NCBI GenBank assembly: GCA_035524275.1
Contig: DATKPC010000043.1
Span: 62,001 to 126,000, forward strand
Length of the DNA stretch: 64,000 nucleotides
Direction: 5' to 3'
DNA from: DATKPC01 sp035524275
GTDB lineage: Bacteria; Pseudomonadota; Gammaproteobacteria; Burkholderiales; Burkholderiaceae_F
In this document: piece by piece, positions 1 through 8,704 of the stretch
How the letters are laid out: every line of letters starts with the position of its first letter
How positions within the stretch are numbered: position 1 is the first letter of the stretch
Program-made: the position numbers and the translations under genes
The notes under the pieces: model-generated
Told to the model about the DNA's origin: nothing
The model's database searches: none
Seen by the model: the letters and a program-made list of their open reading frames with translations, nothing else

Positions 1-368
1 AAGTCCGCGTAGCGGTAACCCGGCGGCGTCAGCGCGACCGGCGCCGCCGCGCCGCGCTGCACGTAGAGCCGCTGGTCGCCGAAGTTGGAAAAGACGATCG
101 TCTCGCCCGCGCGCGCGTAGGACAGCCCGCCATATTCGTGGACGCGCGTGCGGACGTTGAACGCGGCGCTCGTCAGCTCGACGGGCCTGCCGTCGGCGCC
201 GCGCTCGACGAGCACCTGCCGCCCGCCCTCGGAGGGGCGATTCTCGAGCCAGGTCAGCCGGCCCGCCGAGGTCGTGACCTGGTCGACGCCGATCGTCGCC
301 GCCGCCAGCTCGCGGGCCGCGATCGGCGATGCCCAGGCGCCATAGGGTGCGATGCGGACATCGGCCAT
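1..368 (-). CDS. S9-family prolyl oligopeptidase-like peptidase, N-terminal part only
   Basis: The gene runs off the left edge, so only about 122 N-terminal residues are visible. They open with PYGAWASPI and continue with WLENRPSEGGR, VRTRVHEYGG and FSNFGDQRLY. These are hallmarks of the beta-propeller N-terminus of the S9 (prolyl oligopeptidase / acylaminoacyl peptidase-like) family. The catalytic alpha/beta-hydrolase domain with its Ser-Asp-His triad would lie outside the window and cannot be checked. No signal peptide is seen, so a cytoplasmic peptidase acting on small peptides is expected. The ATG is supported by an AGGAGA Shine-Dalgarno about 8 bases upstream. It is divergent from gor with only 86 bases between the two starts. 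Confidence 0.8.
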   Translation of the reverse strand, partial: MADVRIAPYGAWASPIAARELAAATIGVDQVTTSAGRLTWLENRPSEGGRQVLVERGADGRPVELTSAAFNVRTRVHEYGGLSYARAGETIVFSNFGDQRLYVQRGAAAPVALTPPGYRYAD

Positions 369-454
369 CGACGGGTCTCCTTCGGGTCCTGTGCGAGCAT
401 ATCGGTCCTTCGCGTCGCCCGCATCGCGGCCGGCGGCAAGGTCCGGGAGTCGCC

Positions 455-1813
455 ATGCAAGACCGTTTCGATCTGATCACGATAGGCGCCGGCTCCGGCG
501 GCGTTGCCGCGTCGCGTCGGGCTGCCGCATTGGGGGCCCGGGTCGCGATCGTCGAGGCCGACCGCGTCGGCGGGACCTGCGTGATCCGCGGTTGCGTCCC
601 GAAGAAGCTCATGATGTACGCGGCGGCGTTCGGGCGCGAACTGCGCGAGGCCGGCGCTTTCGGCTGGGAAGGCGTCGGCGGCCGCTTCGACATCGCGCAC
701 TGGGCGCGCGCGAAGGCGCGCGAGATCGATCGCCTCGAAGGCGTCTATCGCGACCTGCTGCAGAAATCCGGCGTCACGCTCGTTCGCGGGCAGGCGCGGC
801 TGCGCGATGCAGCCACGGTGGACGTCGGCGGGCGCACGCTGACGGCGCCACGGATCCTGCTGGCGATGGGCGCGGCGCCGGCGGCGGACGCGCTCCCCGG
901 CCTGCTGCCCGCCATGACGTCCAACGAGGTCCTGGACCTGACGCAACTGCCGGCGTCGCTGCTCGTCGTCGGCGCCGGCTATATCGCCGTCGAGTTCGCC
1001 AGCATCCTCGCCGGAATGGGCGTGGCAGTCACGATGGCGTTTCGCGACACGTTGCCCTTGCGCGGATTCGACGTCGACCTGCGGCGCCGCCTTGCCGCGG
1101 CGCTGGAATCCCGCGGAATCCGGCTCGCGGGCGGCGTCGGGCTGAAAGCCCTGGCGCAGGATGCCGACGGGTTTACGTTGAGCCGGGCGGACGGAAGCCG
1201 GCTGTCGGCGGCGGCGGCACTCAATGCGACCGGCAGGCGGCCGAATTCGGGCGGCGTCGGCCTCGACGTCGCGGCCGTGGCGCTGGATGCCGCCGGTGCC
1301 GTCAAGGTCGATGCCGACAACCGGACCACGGCCGCGGGCATCTGGGCGATCGGGGACGTGACCAACCGCCGCAATCTCACGCCGGTCGCGATCGCCGAAG
1401 GGCGTGCCTTCGCCGAGACCGAATTCGGCGGCCGCGCGGTTCGGGTCGATCACCGGACGGTGGCCACCGCGGTGTTCACCGATCCCCCGCTCGCGACGGT
1501 CGGGCTGCCCGAGGAGGTGGCGGCGGCGGGCGGGCCCGTGGACGTCTACGAATCGGAGTTCCGTCCGATGAAGTCGGCGTTCGCCGGCAGCGACGCGCGG
1601 ACCTACATGAAACTCGTCGTCGATGGCCTGAGCGACCGGGTCCTGGGGGTGCACATGCTCGGCCCGGATGCGCCCGAAATCGTCCAGAGCTTGGCCGTCG
1701 CGATGACCTGCGGGGCGACGAAGCGCGATTTCGACCGGACGCTCGCGGTACACCCGACCGCCGCCGAGGAATGGGTGCTGATGCGGGAGCCGGCGCGTCG
1801 CACGCACGCCTAA
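455..1813 (+). CDS. gor: Glutathione-disulfide reductase
   Basis: This 452-residue flavoprotein reduces oxidised glutathione with NADPH in the cytoplasm. Visible are the FAD-binding GAGSGG at residues 11-16, the redox-active disulfide C42-x4-C47 within GGTCVIRGCVPKK, a second Rossmann motif GAGYIAVE for the nucleotide, arginines just after it (FRDTLPLRGFD) of the kind that favour NADPH, and the C-terminal HPTAAEE that supplies the catalytic His-Glu pair. Length and architecture are full. The ATG at 455 is preferred over upstream starts in the same frame because it has a GGGAG ribosome site and begins directly at the flavin fold. It is divergent from the S9 peptidase, and no partner gene suggests an operon. 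Confidence 0.95.
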   Translation: MQDRFDLITIGAGSGGVAASRRAAALGARVAIVEADRVGGTCVIRGCVPKKLMMYAAAFGRELREAGAFGWEGVGGRFDIAHWARAKAREIDRLEGVYRDLLQKSGVTLVRGQARLRDAATVDVGGRTLTAPRILLAMGAAPAADALPGLLPAMTSNEVLDLTQLPASLLVVGAGYIAVEFASILAGMGVAVTMAFRDTLPLRGFDVDLRRRLAAALESRGIRLAGGVGLKALAQDADGFTLSRADGSRLSAAAALNATGRRPNSGGVGLDVAAVALDAAGAVKVDADNRTTAAGIWAIGDVTNRRNLTPVAIAEGRAFAETEFGGRAVRVDHRTVATAVFTDPPLATVGLPEEVAAAGGPVDVYESEFRPMKSAFAGSDARTYMKLVVDGLSDRVLGVHMLGPDAPEIVQSLAVAMTCGATKRDFDRTLAVHPTAAEEWVLMREPARRTHA

Positions 1814-1908
1814 GGCCTTGAACGGCCGATCGTCTTTTTGTGAATACCGTGTGTCGGCGACCCTAGATTCGTGTAATTATCGCTGCAGGGCGACATTGCT
1901 TTGCAGGG

Positions 1909-3936
1909 ATGCGGATGCCAGGGCCAAAGAGAATCTGGGGCGGGATTGCGATTGCCGCGTGTCTTTTTCTGGCGGCCTGCGGCGGGGGCGGCAGCAGTAG
2001 CAGTGGAAGCGGCAGCAGCGGCGGCAGCAGTACGAGCGGGAGCAGTTCCGGAAGTGGCGGCAGCAGCGGATCCGGATCCGGTGCGCCGGTCGTCTCGCAG
2101 TCGCCGGACAGCGCGAGCATCGTCGCGGGCCAATCGGCGACATTGACGGTTGTCGCCAGCGGTGCGGCGCCGCTCAGCTATCAATGGCGACGCGGCGGTG
2201 CCGCGATCGCGGGCGCGACGAGCGCGAGCTACACGACGCCGGCGCTCGGCACGCTCGACAGCGGCGCCAGTTTCGATGTCGTCGTGGCGAATGCCGACGG
2301 CAGCGCCACGAGCGCTGCCGCGCTGCTCACCGTCACCGCACCCGTCGGCGGTTCGGACGTGCTGACGTGGCACAACGATCTTTTCCGATCCGGGCAGAAC
2401 CTCGGCGAGACGACGCTGACCCCGGCGAACGTCAATGTCGCGACGTTCGGCCTGAAGGGATTCCTGTCCGTCGACGGCAAGATCGATGCGCAGCCGCTTT
2501 ACGCGGCGCAGGTCGCCGGGACGACGGCGGGGACCAAGAACCTTCTCATCGTGGCGACCGAGCACGGGAGCGTCTACGCGTTCGACGCGGGTGACGATGC
2601 GGCGACGGTACCCGCCACCGTCGTCTGGAAGGCGAGCCTGATTCCGACAGGAGAAACCCCGGCCACGTCGATCGTGGCGACGACGTTGCCCGCCCAGGAA
2701 GTCGCGATCACCGCGACGCCGTTCGTCGACCGCACCCGGGGAGCCAACGGGACGATCTTTCTTCTCGTCGAATCGATGGTGACGAGCGGGGCGTCGACAA
2801 CGTACATCCAGCGGTTGCATGCGCTGGACCTCGCGAACGGCACGGACCGGCTGACGCCGGCAAGAATCCTGCCGACAACGTCGTATCCCGGTACCGGCGA
2901 CAACTCGTCCAGCGGGATCGTCGTATTCGATCCGGGCGCCTATCGGCAGCGAAGCGCGATCACGGTCGCCAATGGGCTCGTCTACACGATGTACGCGGCG
3001 CTGCCGAACCTGACTTCCGGGGGTGACCAGCGGCCCTACACGGGCTGGATCATCGCTTTCAGCGCCGACACGCTGGCGGCCGGATCCGTATTGAACGTTT
3101 CGCCCAACGGCACCGGAGCCTCCGCGTGGATGGCGGGCGGCGGCGCCGCGGTCGATTCGAACGGCAACCTGTTCTACATGACCGCCAATGGAAGCTTCGA
3201 GACGTCGTCCTTCGACGGCAACGGCTTTCCGACAACGGGCGACTACGGGAATGCCTTCCTGCGCGTAGCGACGACGTCCGGCGCACTGAGCGTCGGCGAC
3301 TACTTCGAGTACTTCAACGCCCCCACCGATTCCGCAGCCGATCTCGATCTCGGGTCGGGCGGCATCATGCTGCTGCCGGATCAGGCCGACGCCAGCGGCA
3401 GTCGGCACAGTCTGGCCGTCGGCGCGGGAAAAAACGGCACGATCTACGTCGTCGACCGGGCGAATCTCGGCAAGTACAACGCGGCGGCCGATCTCAATTA
3501 CCAGTCGATCGCAGGGCAATTCCCTCACACGGTCGACGCGGTCTTTTCATCGCCGGCATGGTTCAACGGCAACGTGTTCTATGCCGCGGTCGACGATTCG
3601 TTGAAGGCGTTTCCGGTCAGCGGAGCGCAGCTTTCTGCGACGGCAAGCTCGCGGAAATCGCCTTCGACCTTCGCTACGCCCGGGGCAACGCCAAGTGTTT
3701 CCGCGAACGGCCTGGCCAGCGGGATCGTCTGGGCGGCGGAAAACAATGCGACGAATGGCTGCGTTCTGCACGCCTACGACGCCGGCAACTTGTCGACGGA
3801 ACTCTATAACAACACCCAGAATCTCGCGCGAGACTATATCCACGCGAATTACAACGGATTCACCGTGCCTACCGTCACGGCGGGAAAGGTCTACGTTTCT
3901 ACCGATGCCGGCGTCGCCGTCTTTGGATTGCTCTAG
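1909..3936 (+). CDS. Secreted lipoprotein with Ig-like domain and quinoprotein-like beta-propeller
   Basis: The 675-residue protein starts with a signal peptide ending in the lipobox LAAC, followed by a Ser/Gly-rich tether of about 35 residues. Next comes an Ig-like domain at roughly residues 60-145 (SIVAGQSATLTV, YQWRRGG, ATSASYTTP, VVVANADG). The rest, from about residue 150, is a large domain with LTWHND, DAQPLY, ATEHGSVYAFDA, YTGWII and AVGAGK. These motifs resemble PQQ-binding-like (quinoprotein) propellers. Whether a cofactor binds cannot be read from the sequence. It is probably anchored to the envelope and exposed. The next gene encodes a shorter relative. A second ATG two codons downstream is an equally possible start. 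Enzymatic function is unknown. Confidence 0.85.
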   Translation: MRMPGPKRIWGGIAIAACLFLAACGGGGSSSSGSGSSGGSSTSGSSSGSGGSSGSGSGAPVVSQSPDSASIVAGQSATLTVVASGAAPLSYQWRRGGAAIAGATSASYTTPALGTLDSGASFDVVVANADGSATSAAALLTVTAPVGGSDVLTWHNDLFRSGQNLGETTLTPANVNVATFGLKGFLSVDGKIDAQPLYAAQVAGTTAGTKNLLIVATEHGSVYAFDAGDDAATVPATVVWKASLIPTGETPATSIVATTLPAQEVAITATPFVDRTRGANGTIFLLVESMVTSGASTTYIQRLHALDLANGTDRLTPARILPTTSYPGTGDNSSSGIVVFDPGAYRQRSAITVANGLVYTMYAALPNLTSGGDQRPYTGWIIAFSADTLAAGSVLNVSPNGTGASAWMAGGGAAVDSNGNLFYMTANGSFETSSFDGNGFPTTGDYGNAFLRVATTSGALSVGDYFEYFNAPTDSAADLDLGSGGIMLLPDQADASGSRHSLAVGAGKNGTIYVVDRANLGKYNAAADLNYQSIAGQFPHTVDAVFSSPAWFNGNVFYAAVDDSLKAFPVSGAQLSATASSRKSPSTFATPGATPSVSANGLASGIVWAAENNATNGCVLHAYDAGNLSTELYNNTQNLARDYIHANYNGFTVPTVTAGKVYVSTDAGVAVFGLL

Positions 3937-4126
3937 GCCCGACTCACGGGCGGCGACCCGGCGGCTGGACATCGACGCTCCGAGTCGCCCCGGACAGGTG
4001 AGTTCGCTCGCGCCTTCGCGGCTCGCGAGGCGTCCGGGAGGATGAGCTGCCGCCCGTGGAGCTTCCGCGCGGCGCCGATCTTTGCGACAGTGCCGTCGAG
4101 GGGACCTGCTCAACGAGGCGGATCGC

Positions 4127-5845
4127 ATGGCTGACCGGCATCCGGCGCGCCGGCGTCGACAAACGACGATCGAATTCCACCTGATCCTCGTCGCCGGGAT
4201 CGCCTGCCTCGTCGTCGGCGCCTGCGGGCAGCACGGCGCATCGTCGTCGACGACGACATCCGCCGGCACGACGCCGACGGGTAACGGCGGCGGGTCGAGC
4301 GGCACCGTGCCGGCGAACTCGGCGGCGGGGGTCGACGTGCTCACGTGGCACAACGACAACGCGCGCAGCGGCCTCAATGCGCAGGAAACCGTGTTGACGC
4401 CGGCCAACGTGAGCGCGAGTTCCTTCGGCAAGCTCGGCCAATGGTCCGTCGACGGTGCCGTCGATGCGCAGCCGCTGTACGTGTCCGGCGTCACGCTCGC
4501 CGACGGTTCGTCGCACGACCTGCTGCTCGTCGCGACGGAGCACGGCAGCGTCTATGCGTTCGACGCGAAGGCGGGAACGCTGGCGTGGAACGTCTCGCTG
4601 CTCGGCGCCGGCGAGAGTTCGAGCGATCCGCGGTCCTGCGGCCAGGTCAGTCCGGAAATCGGGATCACGTCGACGCCGGTCGTCGACAGGTCGCGCGGCA
4701 CGGCGGGCACCGTCTACGTCGTCGCGATGTCGAAATCGTCCGCCGCCTACTTCCAGCGGCTGCATGCGCTCGACGTCGCCACGGGCCGCGAGGTCGCGGG
4801 CTCGCCGGTGACGATCGCCGCGACCTATCCGGGTAGCGGCGACAACAGCGCCGGAGGCCAGGTCGTCTTCGATCCGGCGCAGTACAAGGAGCGGTCGGCC
4901 TTGCTCCTGCAGGGCGGCGTCGTCTATACGACCTGGGCGTCGCATTGCGACATCCGGCAGTACACCGGCTGGATCATCGGTTTCGACGCCGCGTCGCTGG
5001 CGACGCGCTCGGTCTTGAACGTCACGCCGAACGGCGAGGGCGGCGCGTTCTGGAGCGCCGGGGCCGGGCCGGCGAGCGATGCGGCCGGAAACCTCTATGC
5101 GCTCGCCGGGAACGGCACGTTCGATACGCAGTTGACGGGCGCCGGCCTGCCGGCTCAAGGCGACTACGGCAACGCCTTCCTGAAGTTGCAGACGGCCGGG
5201 GGCCTTGCAGTCGCCGACTACTTCGCGACGTTCGACACGGTGGCGCAATCGAACGCCGATTCGGATTTCGGCTCCGGCGGCGCCATGGTCCTGCCGGACC
5301 TGGCCGACGGCGGTGGCGTGACGCGTCATCTCGCCGTGGGTGCCGGCAAGGACGGCCACATCTACGTGGTCAACCGCGACGCGATGGGACACTACGATCC
5401 CGCCGGCAATTCGGGGGCGTTCCAGGTCGTGACCGGGGCGTTGGGCGGCGGCGTTTTCGCCGCACCGGCCTATTTCAACGGCGTCGTCTACTACGGCGCG
5501 GTCGGCGATTCGCTGAAGGCGTTTCCGATGCAGTCGGCACGGCTGGCCACGGCGGCCTCGAGCCGTTCCGCAGCCGGTTTCGGCTACCCCGGAACGACGC
5601 CCAGCCTATCGTCGAACGGGACGGCCGCGGGAATCGCCTGGGCGGTCGAGAACGCGTCGGCCGCCGTGCTTCACGCGTACGACGCGACCGATCTTGGCAA
5701 GGAGCTGTACAACAGCAACATGGCGGGGTCGCGCGACGCGTTCGGCGCCGGCAACAAGTTCATGACGCCGACGGTGAGCGGTGGCCGCGTCTACGTCGGG
5801 ACGCCGAGCGGGGTCGCTGTCTTTGGCCTGCTGCCGCCCGGCTAG
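4127..5845 (+). CDS. Secreted lipoprotein, quinoprotein-like beta-propeller, paralogue of the upstream gene
   Basis: The 572-residue product has an Arg-rich n-region, a hydrophobic segment and the lipobox VGAC near residue 30, then a short Ser/Thr/Gly linker. Unlike its neighbour it has no Ig-like domain: the linker leads straight into the shared propeller region. Common motifs in the same order include LTWHND, DAQPLY, ATEHGSVYAFDA, YTGWIIGFDA, SVLNVTPNG, GDYGNAFLK, AVGAGKDG, DSLKAFP and the C-terminal GVAVFGLL. The pair therefore looks like a tandem duplication followed by gain or loss of the Ig module. The ATG at 4127 was chosen because it leaves a normal signal peptide; an in-frame ATG at 4082 would add 15 residues. 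Substrate and cofactor are unknown. Confidence 0.85.
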   Translation: MADRHPARRRRQTTIEFHLILVAGIACLVVGACGQHGASSSTTTSAGTTPTGNGGGSSGTVPANSAAGVDVLTWHNDNARSGLNAQETVLTPANVSASSFGKLGQWSVDGAVDAQPLYVSGVTLADGSSHDLLLVATEHGSVYAFDAKAGTLAWNVSLLGAGESSSDPRSCGQVSPEIGITSTPVVDRSRGTAGTVYVVAMSKSSAAYFQRLHALDVATGREVAGSPVTIAATYPGSGDNSAGGQVVFDPAQYKERSALLLQGGVVYTTWASHCDIRQYTGWIIGFDAASLATRSVLNVTPNGEGGAFWSAGAGPASDAAGNLYALAGNGTFDTQLTGAGLPAQGDYGNAFLKLQTAGGLAVADYFATFDTVAQSNADSDFGSGGAMVLPDLADGGGVTRHLAVGAGKDGHIYVVNRDAMGHYDPAGNSGAFQVVTGALGGGVFAAPAYFNGVVYYGAVGDSLKAFPMQSARLATAASSRSAAGFGYPGTTPSLSSNGTAAGIAWAVENASAAVLHAYDATDLGKELYNSNMAGSRDAFGAGNKFMTPTVSGGRVYVGTPSGVAVFGLLPPG

Positions 5846-5983
5846 CGGAGTGATCCTCTCGCGCCTACATGGCCGCCGAGCCGTCCAGTAGGATGATCCA
5901 TGCCCTCCGGGCCTTCCGATTCCACCCGAACTCTGACAAAGTGGTGTCACGCGGAATCACGGTACAGGACGGATCGGATAGCC

Positions 5984-6181
5984 ATGGACAACATCACGTA
6001 TTGGCGGCGTCGGTCTTCGAATGACGGTTTCCTGGTCATTCTGGCGGGACTGTTATTCCTTGCTGCCGCAATCGTCGGGCCCAACAGCCTGCTCAATTCG
6101 CCCGGTCGCTCGGCGGCGAGCGCGCCGTCCACCGGCGCCGCCACGACGGTCTCCTTCGTCACGACGGCGCCCGCTCGCTGA
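5984..6181 (+). CDS. Small single-pass membrane protein of unknown function
   Basis: A possible 65-residue protein. A basic N-terminus (YWRRRSS) precedes one hydrophobic segment of about 20 residues (FLVILAGLLFLAAAIVG) and a Ser/Ala/Thr-rich tail. The topology would be a short cytoplasmic end with the tail outside. I recognise no family. It ends just before a strong hairpin shared with the convergent yceI gene. It could be a genuine small membrane protein or a chance frame. The well-formed transmembrane segment directly after a basic start is the main support. Confidence 0.4.
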   Translation: MDNITYWRRRSSNDGFLVILAGLLFLAAAIVGPNSLLNSPGRSAASAPSTGAATTVSFVTTAPAR

Positions 6182-6193
6182 TCGACGTACCAC

Positions 6194-6219
6194 GCCGGCG
6201 CCGCCCCTGCGGCGCCGGC
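6194..6219. terminator. Strong hairpin between convergent genes
   Basis: A perfect 11-bp inverted repeat, GCCGGCGCCGC and its complement, with a 4-base CCCT loop. It sits between two convergent stop codons. There is no T-tract, so it is a terminator or mRNA-end stabiliser by position and strength only. Confidence 0.5.
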
Positions 6220-6238
6220 ATGGCGGCCGTGTGCGGGC

Positions 6239-6814
6239 TCAGCCCGCCTTGTGCTTCGCGGCTTCGACTTCGATCTGCACCTTGATCTCGTCGCCGACGT
6301 ACGGCACGTACGCCTTCATCCCGAAATCCGAACGGTTGATCGTCGTCGTGACGATCGCGCCACAGACGTAGGCCTTGTCCATCCGGGTGTCGCACTTGGT
6401 CGGCTGGACCGCCAGCGTGACCGGCTTCGTGACGCCCAGCAGCGTCAGGTTGCCGGCGACCTGCGTCGGCTTGCCGTCCCACGCGAACGAATCCGCCTTG
6501 AACGTCATCGTCGGGAACTGCTCGGCGTTGAAGAAATCCTTGCTGCGCAGGTGGTCGTCGCGCTTGCCGTATCCGGTCTGGACGGACGCGACATCGATCG
6601 TGGCTTCGACGGAACCCTTCTTCGCGGCGTTGTCCAGCGTCAGCGTGCCCTTGGTGGACGTGAAGATCCCACGCATCACCGAGAAGCCGAGGTGATTGAC
6701 CTCGAAGCTCGGGTAGGTGTGGGTCGAATCGAGGTCAAACGCCTCCGGCTCGGCGATAGCGGGTGCGGTCGCGGCGAGTGAAAGCAGGGCGGCGATGAGG
6801 ATGCGGGAGGACAT
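6239..6814 (-). CDS. YceI family periplasmic protein (distal copy)
   Basis: The 191-residue protein has a signal peptide (cleavage expected after PAIA, about residue 21) and the YceI lipocalin-like fold: STHTYPSFEVNHLGFS near the mature N-terminus, then VEATIDVASVQTG, LRSKDFFNAEQFPTMTFKAD and a C-terminal TTINRSDFGMKAYVP stretch. YceI proteins are periplasmic and bind isoprenoid lipids such as ubiquinone or polyprenols. It is the last gene of the b561-YceI-YceI cluster, 74 bases after the other copy. The start with MSSRIL leaves a clean signal peptide and has GGAGTC upstream. The two YceI copies are clearly different, so this is an old duplication. Confidence 0.92.
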   Translation of the reverse strand: MSSRILIAALLSLAATAPAIAEPEAFDLDSTHTYPSFEVNHLGFSVMRGIFTSTKGTLTLDNAAKKGSVEATIDVASVQTGYGKRDDHLRSKDFFNAEQFPTMTFKADSFAWDGKPTQVAGNLTLLGVTKPVTLAVQPTKCDTRMDKAYVCGAIVTTTINRSDFGMKAYVPYVGDEIKVQIEVEAAKHKAG

Positions 6815-6888
6815 GCGGGACTCCTTTTTCGAGTGGAAGGCAAGGCGACAGGCTGCCCGTCGGATATCGGGCTGGCGGTGCCGGCGGG

Positions 6889-7449
6889 TCAACGTGGAAC
6901 AAAAAGCTTGAAACGGATCTGGACCGTGTCGGCGACGGTCCCGGTGTCGGCCCAGTCGCCCTCGCCCACCTTGTAGGCGGTGCGCGAGATCGGCACGACC
7001 CCTTCGAGCCAGGTGCCGCCGGATTCGGCCTTGCTGGTGAACGGGATCACGAGCGTGGCCGCCTTCCCCTTGAGCGAGAACTGCCCGGTCACCTGGAACT
7101 TGGCGGCGCCGACTGCCTGCATCGACGTGCTGCTGAACGTGGCCTTCGGGAAGTGCGCGACGTCGAACCAGTCCTTGTCCTTCAGCAGGTCGTTGGCTTC
7201 GCTGCTGCCGGCGTCCACGGTGGCCAGGTCGATCGCGAGCGTGGCCTTCCCGGCCTCCGGCTTCGCCGGATCGAAGCTGATGTCGCCGTTGAAGCGCTTG
7301 AATTCGCCGTCGGCCGTCACGTTCATCTGCGTGAAGCCGAATTTGATCTGGCTGCGGGCCGCATCGATGGCTGCTGCGTTCGCGGCGGGTGCGGCGGCGA
7401 ACGCCGCGAGCGCGGCGGCCGCCAGCACGGTCCGGGGGTTTGTCGTCAT
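6889..7449 (-). CDS. YceI family periplasmic protein (proximal copy)
   Basis: The 186-residue protein has an Ala-rich signal peptide of about 25 residues followed by the YceI fold: RSQIKFGFTQMNV, FKRFNGDISFDP, LLKDKDWFDVAHFPKATF and a C-terminal DTVQIRFKLFVP. The family binds isoprenoid quinones or polyprenols in the periplasm. It lies 50 bases after the cytochrome b561 gene in the same direction, an arrangement also found in E. coli (yceJ-yceI). A role in shuttling or sensing quinone near the b-type cytochrome is an inference. Cotranscription with both neighbours from the promoter region around 8.1 kb is likely. Confidence 0.92.
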   Translation of the reverse strand: MTTNPRTVLAAAALAAFAAAPAANAAAIDAARSQIKFGFTQMNVTADGEFKRFNGDISFDPAKPEAGKATLAIDLATVDAGSSEANDLLKDKDWFDVAHFPKATFSSTSMQAVGAAKFQVTGQFSLKGKAATLVIPFTSKAESGGTWLEGVVPISRTAYKVGEGDWADTGTVADTVQIRFKLFVPR

Positions 7450-7499
7450 GGGGGCTTCCGATCGGTCGTTGCGTGGAAGGGGCCGCGGCGGCGGCCGGG

Positions 7500-8057
7500 T
7501 CAGAGCATCCGGCGCAGCACGTCGTCGCGATCGACGAAGTGATGCTTCAGCGCGGCGACGGCGTGCGCGGCCGCCAGCGCGAGCAGGGACCATGCGAGCA
7601 CGGCGTGAACGTTGTGGAGCAGCTCGGCAGCCGCCTTGTCCTTGGCCGTCAGGTCGGGTAGCGGCACGAGGCCGAGGTAGGTCAGCGGAAATCCGCGCGC
7701 CGACGACAGGAACCAGCCGGCGATCGGCACGGCGACCAGCAGCAGGTAGAGCAGTCCGTGAATCCCGTGCGCCGCGCGCTGCTGGAACGTCGACATCGTG
7801 GCCGGAAGCGCCGGCGGGCGATGTCCGATGCGCCATGCAACGCGCGCGAACCACAGGAACAGGACCGTCAGGCCGACCCACTTGTGATAGTTGATCAGGC
7901 GGATCTTGTGCGGGCTCAACGGCAGGTCATCGAACGTCAATTCGATGCAAAGTGCCGCAACGACGCCTATCGCGATCAGCCAGTGCAGCGCGCGAGCCGG
8001 GGCCGAATAGCGCGGACGGGCCAGGCCGGGCGCAGCGGGCGACGTCGTGATCGTCAT
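7500..8057 (-). CDS. Cytochrome b561 family membrane protein
   Basis: The 185-residue inner-membrane protein has four predicted transmembrane helices, roughly residues 22-42, 60-80, 97-117 and 145-168. Histidines sit at haem-ligand positions in the helices: ALHWLIAI, YHKWVGLT, AAHGIHGLLY and LLHNVHAVLAW. The family carries one or two b haems and moves electrons between quinones and acceptors; some members dismutate superoxide. It is first in the minus-strand cluster with two yceI genes. It is divergent from the HxlR regulator gene, which probably controls it through the palindromes at 8130-8167. Confidence 0.92.
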   Translation of the reverse strand: MTITTSPAAPGLARPRYSAPARALHWLIAIGVVAALCIELTFDDLPLSPHKIRLINYHKWVGLTVLFLWFARVAWRIGHRPPALPATMSTFQQRAAHGIHGLLYLLLVAVPIAGWFLSSARGFPLTYLGLVPLPDLTAKDKAAAELLHNVHAVLAWSLLALAAAHAVAALKHHFVDRDDVLRRML

Positions 8058-8129
8058 CGTCTTCGAGCCTTCGAGTGAGGGTGGCCGGCGCGGGTTCCAC
8101 GCCGGCTTTCTTTCGTGTGGGGGTGCGAT

Positions 8130-8167
8130 AGTATCATTTGCAAGTTATACTGTTAAATTGAAAGTAT
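8130..8167. promoter_or_regulatory. Alternating half-site operator between b561-yceI cluster and HxlR gene
   Basis: This AT-rich island in a GC-rich region holds two overlapping imperfect palindromes. The first, 8130-8151, is AGTAT...TTGCAA...ATACT and is symmetrical at 18 of 22 positions. The second, 8147-8167, shares the ATACT and closes with AGTAT. Three half-sites therefore alternate in direction at about 16-17 base spacing. TATACT at 8146-8151 could serve as a -10 box. Position between divergent genes and next to a dimeric winged-helix regulator suggests this is the HxlR operator. Confidence 0.6.
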
Positions 8168-8269
8168 TCGCATGATGACGGCATCCGGGTTGAATGCCTT
8201 GGCGGGCTAAATATCCTTGATGGCTGAATGTTCTTGCCGCGTGAATGTCCTGGGATTCGACGTCGACCG

Positions 8270-8698
8270 ATGAACTCCGCTCCGCTATCGCAATCCGCCG
8301 GCGCCGATGCCGAGGCTGCCGTCGCGCCGGCTCCCGAGGGCGGCTGCCCCATGGTGCAGCTGCTCGAGACGCTGGCCGGCAAGTGGACCTTTCGCGTTCT
8401 TTATCGCCTGATCGTCGAAGACCAGCCGCAGCGCTTCGGGGAACTGCATCGTTCGATCGAGCGGATCACGCAGAAGGAATTGACGAAATACCTGCGCGAC
8501 TTCGAAGCCTTGGGGCTCGTGCGGCGTACGGTCTACGCCGAGGTCCCGCCGCGGGTCGAGTACTGCATCACGCCTTACGGACGTACGCTGAGGGCGCCGC
8601 TGGATGCCCTGGTCCAGTGGAGCCGCGAGCACGGCGAGCCGCTGTTCGCCGCCCGTCGGCGGCTGAAGGCGACAGCGGTGCCGCACGCCGATTCGTAG
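8270..8698 (+). CDS. HxlR family transcriptional regulator
   Basis: The 142-residue protein is a MarR-like winged helix of the HxlR type. The core is visible as LLETLAGKWTFRVLYRLI, FGELHRSIERITQKELTKYLRDFEALGLVRR and VEYCITPYGRTL. A cysteine at residue 26 (GGCPM) lies just before the first helix. This is the position used by quinone- or aldehyde-sensing members such as YodB. It is divergent from the cytochrome b561 and yceI genes, so it probably represses them and perhaps itself, with C26 as sensor. An in-frame ATG at 8228 would add 14 residues including another Cys. The later start fits the usual N-terminus better, but neither has a strong ribosome site. Confidence 0.9.
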   Translation: MNSAPLSQSAGADAEAAVAPAPEGGCPMVQLLETLAGKWTFRVLYRLIVEDQPQRFGELHRSIERITQKELTKYLRDFEALGLVRRTVYAEVPPRVEYCITPYGRTLRAPLDALVQWSREHGEPLFAARRRLKATAVPHADS

Positions 8699-8704
8699 GT
8701 TCGT

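Noticed and set aside
254..1807. Long open frame antisense to gor
   Set aside because: Arg/His-rich composition without domains, typical of a shadow frame in GC-rich coding DNA; gor on the other strand is unambiguous.
1810..3528. Long open frame antisense to the first propeller lipoprotein
   Set aside because: No domain and low-complexity basic composition; the sense gene has a signal peptide and propeller motifs.
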